Positions 5,509 to 7,622 of a DNA stretch of 7,622 nt are shown piece by piece. The DNA comes from Clostridia bacterium (GTDB lineage: Bacteria; Bacillota; Clostridia; Christensenellales; Pumilibacteraceae): NCBI GenBank assembly GCA_017452405.1, contig JAFTMM010000075.1, positions 1 through 7,622 on the forward strand, written 5' to 3'. The notes beneath the pieces are model-generated. The model had not been told where the DNA came from. It made no database searches and saw only the letters and a list, made by a program, of their open reading frames with translations. Position 1 is the stretch's first letter; the number at the start of each line of letters is the position of its first letter. The position numbers and the translations under genes were made by a program.

Positions 5509-5910
5509 TCATAAGTATTTTTTCATAAACTTAGGCGGTTTGTCGCAAGTTACGGAAATATACATATCCACCCTGCTCCTTTCGGAAATACCGTCAAGCG
5601 CAATTAGCAATTCTTCCATATCTTCTGCCGAGGTTTTCAGCATGCGCGCAAGCCCGTCCACGTACAGCCTGCTAACGTCGGAGTTGGAAGCGAGTAGACC
5701 GTTAATAAATCCTACGAGGTATCTTTCGTCAAGTTTGCCGTATTCCGTCACGTTTATAAAACGGATTGCGGTCTTTACGGACAGCGAATAGTCGCTCGTA
5801 TCGGTCAGGAATACTATACTGCCCTTGCAAACGTCCAGCGCGTCGTTTGCACGCTTAATAAGTTCGTTGGTCTTGCCCGTACCTCTCGGTCCTGCAATAA
5901 TCTGTATCAT
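5509..5910 (-). CDS. Small P-loop NTPase-like protein of unknown function
   Basis: This protein has 133 residues. A Walker A motif GPRGTGKT sits at residues 7-14, right after a first beta strand (MIQIIA), and a Walker B-like hydrophobic strand ending in Asp (RLYVDG, Asp85) follows. A third strand VDMYISVTCD near residue 105 could be a sensor strand. The middle (FINVTEYGKLDERYLVGFINGLLASNSDV) and the end KPPKFMKKYL match my memory of a conserved clostridial family of small P-loop proteins without known function, sometimes misnamed PilT. It is far too short for an AAA or PilT ATPase, and thymidine kinase is unlikely because no zinc-binding cysteines are present. It has a strong ribosome binding site (AAAGGGGG, 5916-5923, 5 nt from the ATG) and starts 55 nt after the aminotransferase stop, so it is probably in the same transcript. 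Confidence 0.85.
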   Translation of the reverse strand: MIQIIAGPRGTGKTNELIKRANDALDVCKGSIVFLTDTSDYSLSVKTAIRFINVTEYGKLDERYLVGFINGLLASNSDVSRLYVDGLARMLKTSAEDMEELLIALDGISERSRVDMYISVTCDKPPKFMKKYL

Positions 5911-5965
5911 GTTTTCCCCCTTTGTAGTGCAAAGTTTATTCCTACTCCGTTAAAAGTATATTAAA

Positions 5966-7162
5966 TTACGCCAGCGAGGACATAAATTCCGAAATTCTGG
6001 CAAGTCCTTTCTTAATATCCGCTTCGCTAATGGCGTAAGACAGGCGGATATACTTGGGAGCGCCGAACGCCGCGCCGTCGATAACTGCAACGAGCGATTT
6101 TTCAAGCAGAAGCGCGCAGAAGTCCGAAGTATTCTCAATCACCTTGCCGTCGCACGTTTTACCAAAACAAGCGGAAACGTCTATCATTATATAGAACGCG
6201 CCCTTGGGTTCGTTGCACGAAGCATGAGGAAGTTCCTTTGCAAGCGAGATAATGAGTTTTCTTCTTTCATCAAAGGTCTTGTTCATAGACGAAAGGAACT
6301 CGTCGCCACGCTTGTCCGTAAGCGCTACGCACGAGGCATACTGCGCAATGGAGTTAGCGTTGGAGGTGGTGTGGCTCTGAATGGAGCTCATAGCCTTTGC
6401 CACTTCCGGTTTTGCTACCGAGTAGCCCATTCTCCAGCCCGTCATAGCGTACGTCTTACTTAAGCCCGAACAGATTATCGTGCGCTCTTTCATCTTTTCG
6501 CTTACCTGCGCTATCGAGTAGAAAGGTACGCCGTAAACGAGCTTTTCGTAAATCTCGTCGCTGATAACGTAAATCTCACGTTCCTCAAGAACTTTAGCAA
6601 GCGCGCGCACTTCCTCCTCCGAGTATACAGTACCGGTGGGGTTGGAGGGGTTGTTGAACACGAACGCCTTAGTCTTGGGCGTGATAACCGCGCGGAGAGC
6701 GTCGGGCGTGATCTTGAAGTCGCACGAAGCGTCGGTATTAAGATATACGCAAACTCCACCCGAAAGCTGAATGAGTTCGGGATAAGTAAGCCAATAGGGC
6801 GCGGGAAGAATAACCTCGTCGCCGGGGTTGAGAACGGCTTCAAAAGCGTTGCGGAGCGTCTGCTTTCCGCCGTTGGATACTACTATCGATTCGGGAGCGT
6901 AGTCAAGCCCGTTGTCGCGCGCAAGTTTGTCGCAGATTGCCTTTCTGAGTTCAAGCGTTCCTGCGACGGGAGTATACTTGGTCATACCCTTGTCAAGCGC
7001 GTACTTTGCCGCTTCGATAATATAATCGGGGGTGTTAAAATCGGGTTCTCCTGCGCCGAAAGATACTACGTCCATCCCTTGAGCCTTCATCGCCTTTGCC
7101 TTTGCGGTAATCGCAAGCGTAAGTGAGGGCGAAATATTCTTGGCTCTCATTGATATTTCCAT
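5966..7162 (-). CDS. Class I aspartate aminotransferase
   Basis: This PLP enzyme transfers the amino group between aspartate/oxaloacetate and glutamate/2-oxoglutarate. The 398-residue sequence is close along its whole length to the Bacillus AspB-type (subgroup I-gamma) enzymes: SLTLAITAKAKAMKAQGMDV, FGAGEPDFNTP, YTPVAGTLELR, then NNPSNPTGTVYS with Asn174, SDEIYEKLVY with Asp202 and Tyr205, the PLP lysine in SGLSKTYAMTGWRMGY (Lys236), and IRLSYA with Arg373 for the substrate carboxylate. Some relatives also act on aromatic amino acids or prephenate, so the substrate range is not certain. ATG 7162 is preferred over Met5 because AAGGAG (7175-7180) lies 12 nt upstream, already a long spacing. It is the first gene after the promoter at 7209-7238. 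Its link to thrC is metabolic: aspartate is the precursor of threonine. Confidence 0.93.
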   Translation of the reverse strand: MEISMRAKNISPSLTLAITAKAKAMKAQGMDVVSFGAGEPDFNTPDYIIEAAKYALDKGMTKYTPVAGTLELRKAICDKLARDNGLDYAPESIVVSNGGKQTLRNAFEAVLNPGDEVILPAPYWLTYPELIQLSGGVCVYLNTDASCDFKITPDALRAVITPKTKAFVFNNPSNPTGTVYSEEEVRALAKVLEEREIYVISDEIYEKLVYGVPFYSIAQVSEKMKERTIICSGLSKTYAMTGWRMGYSVAKPEVAKAMSSIQSHTTSNANSIAQYASCVALTDKRGDEFLSSMNKTFDERRKLIISLAKELPHASCNEPKGAFYIMIDVSACFGKTCDGKVIENTSDFCALLLEKSLVAVIDGAAFGAPKYIRLSYAISEADIKKGLARISEFMSSLA

Positions 7163-7208
7163 ATCGTCTTTTGTCTCCTTAACTATAAAATGCTCTTTTT
7201 CCGCTTAC

Positions 7209-7238
7209 ATAATATCATAAATTCTGTATAAAAATCAA
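7209..7238 (-). promoter_or_regulatory. Promoter of the aminotransferase operon, extended -10 type
   Basis: On the minus strand the -35 box is TTGATT (7238-7233), followed by an 18-nt spacer and the -10 box TATTAT (7214-7209). The TG one base upstream of the -10 box (7217-7216) makes an extended -10. The expected transcription start near 7202 gives a 5' leader of about 40 nt with AAGGAG in it. It lies between the toxin terminator and the aminotransferase ATG. Confidence 0.7.
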
Positions 7239-7277
7239 GCAAACGCCTAATGATTTCACGGTTAGTAAGGTAAAATA

Positions 7278-7309
7278 AAAAACTTTTCCTTCGGTGCGGA
7301 AAAGTTTTT
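7278..7309 (-). terminator. Strong intrinsic terminator after the toxin gene
   Basis: AAAAACTTTTCC (7278-7289) and GGAAAAGTTTTT (7298-7309) form a perfect 12-bp stem with an 8-nt loop. On the minus strand it is followed by more T (TTTTTTATTTT), starting 13 nt past the toxin stop at 7323. It has the symmetry to work on both strands, but no plus-strand gene approaches it. Confidence 0.9.
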
Positions 7310-7322
7310 CGTTTGGGTGGTA

Positions 7323-7622
7323 TTATTTAATTAATTCAGATATATTACTTCCGCCGTAAAAAACGTGAAACACGACTACTTCTTTCGTTTTGTCATTAGT
7401 CCAATAAAAGGCTGTATAGTTGTCAATTATCAGCTTGCGCAGTCCCCTGCCTTTCCACGGTTCTTTTTCATATAAGGGATTTCTCTTTGGCATTTCTGAC
7501 AAGCTCTTTATACCGTCAAGTATTCTTTGCGTTTGTTTATTCGCCGTTTTGGGAGATAATAGTTTGTATGAAATATAATTATGTATCCCCCGAATTTCCA
7601 TTTGGGCATCGGGCGAGAGCAG
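7323..7622 (-). CDS. RelE/ParE-family toxin, 5' end outside the window
   Basis: This is likely the toxin of a type II toxin-antitoxin pair; the family includes mRNA interferases and gyrase inhibitors. Exactly 100 codons are present, including the TAA stop, and the frame is open to the window edge. The first visible residues, LLSPDAQMEIRGIHNYISYK, correspond to the family's usual 'TPEAxxDLxxIxxYI' opening, so the ATG at 7601 is an internal methionine and the true start is a few codons beyond 7622. Later family features are LLSPKTANKQ, MPKRNPLYEKEPWKGRGLRK, DNYTAFYWTN and the C-terminal VFHVFYGGSNISELI. Where I expect Arg in the last motif (R-V-x-Y-G-G-R-D) this protein has His and Ser, so activity may be altered. 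The antitoxin would normally be just upstream, outside the window. Confidence 0.85.
   Translation of the reverse strand: MLSPDAQMEIRGIHNYISYKLLSPKTANKQTQRILDGIKSLSEMPKRNPLYEKEPWKGRGLRKLIIDNYTAFYWTNDKTKEVVVFHVFYGGSNISELIK

Noticed and set aside
7239..7248. Half copy of the thrC-array hairpin (GCAAACGCCT) upstream of the aminotransferase promoter
   Set aside because: Only 10 bases match one arm, there is no second arm and no TGAATT linker, so chance is a sufficient explanation.

Overview
The window looks like a stretch of a Bacillota (Clostridia) chromosome, probably from an uncultured gut-type lineage. Evidence for this is a DUF5685-type protein beside a J-like/TPR protein with a cysteine-rich tail, a clostridial-type small P-loop protein, AAGGAG-type ribosome binding sites and moderate GC content. 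The lineage is an inference from protein character only. Every gene I can support lies on the minus strand, so the reading order runs from high to low coordinates.

Right edge (7622 to about 7165): a RelE/ParE-family toxin whose 5' end lies outside the window, ending at a strong intrinsic terminator (7278-7309). A promoter (7209-7238) then starts a new transcription unit. That unit reads: class I aspartate aminotransferase (5966-7162); a small P-loop protein of unknown function (5509-5910); a 392-bp gene-free spacer made largely of small hairpin repeats; threonine synthase thrC (3629-5116); tryptophanyl-tRNA synthetase trpS (2614-3619); a DUF5685-like protein (1658-2614); a J-like/TPR/Cys-rich protein (1008-1661); and a multi-pass membrane protein (315-1001). 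It ends at a terminator hairpin at 281-313. From thrC on, the genes are packed with gaps of +9, -1, -4 and +6 nt, which points to translational coupling.

Left edge (1-280): the start of another minus-strand gene of unknown function. It has a near-consensus promoter whose -10 box sits only 6 nt before the ATG, suggesting a leaderless mRNA. An 11-bp perfect inverted repeat lies across the -35 region like an operator.

The genes combine aspartate-family amino-acid metabolism (an aminotransferase that can make aspartate, and threonine synthase) and tRNA charging (trpS) with a three-gene tail of unknown function. The points most worth attention are: (1) trpS needs a +1 shift at an A6 run to restore its N-terminal catalytic motif; (2) the three-gene tail, where the DUF5685 protein carries two aspartate-rich motifs like those of isoprenyl diphosphate synthases and its partner is a J-like protein without HPD and with eight cysteines in its last 22 residues; (3) the mosaic hairpin-repeat array in front of thrC; (4) the operator-like leaderless promoter at the left edge. 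I see no rRNA, tRNA, CRISPR array, insertion sequence or T-box leader.
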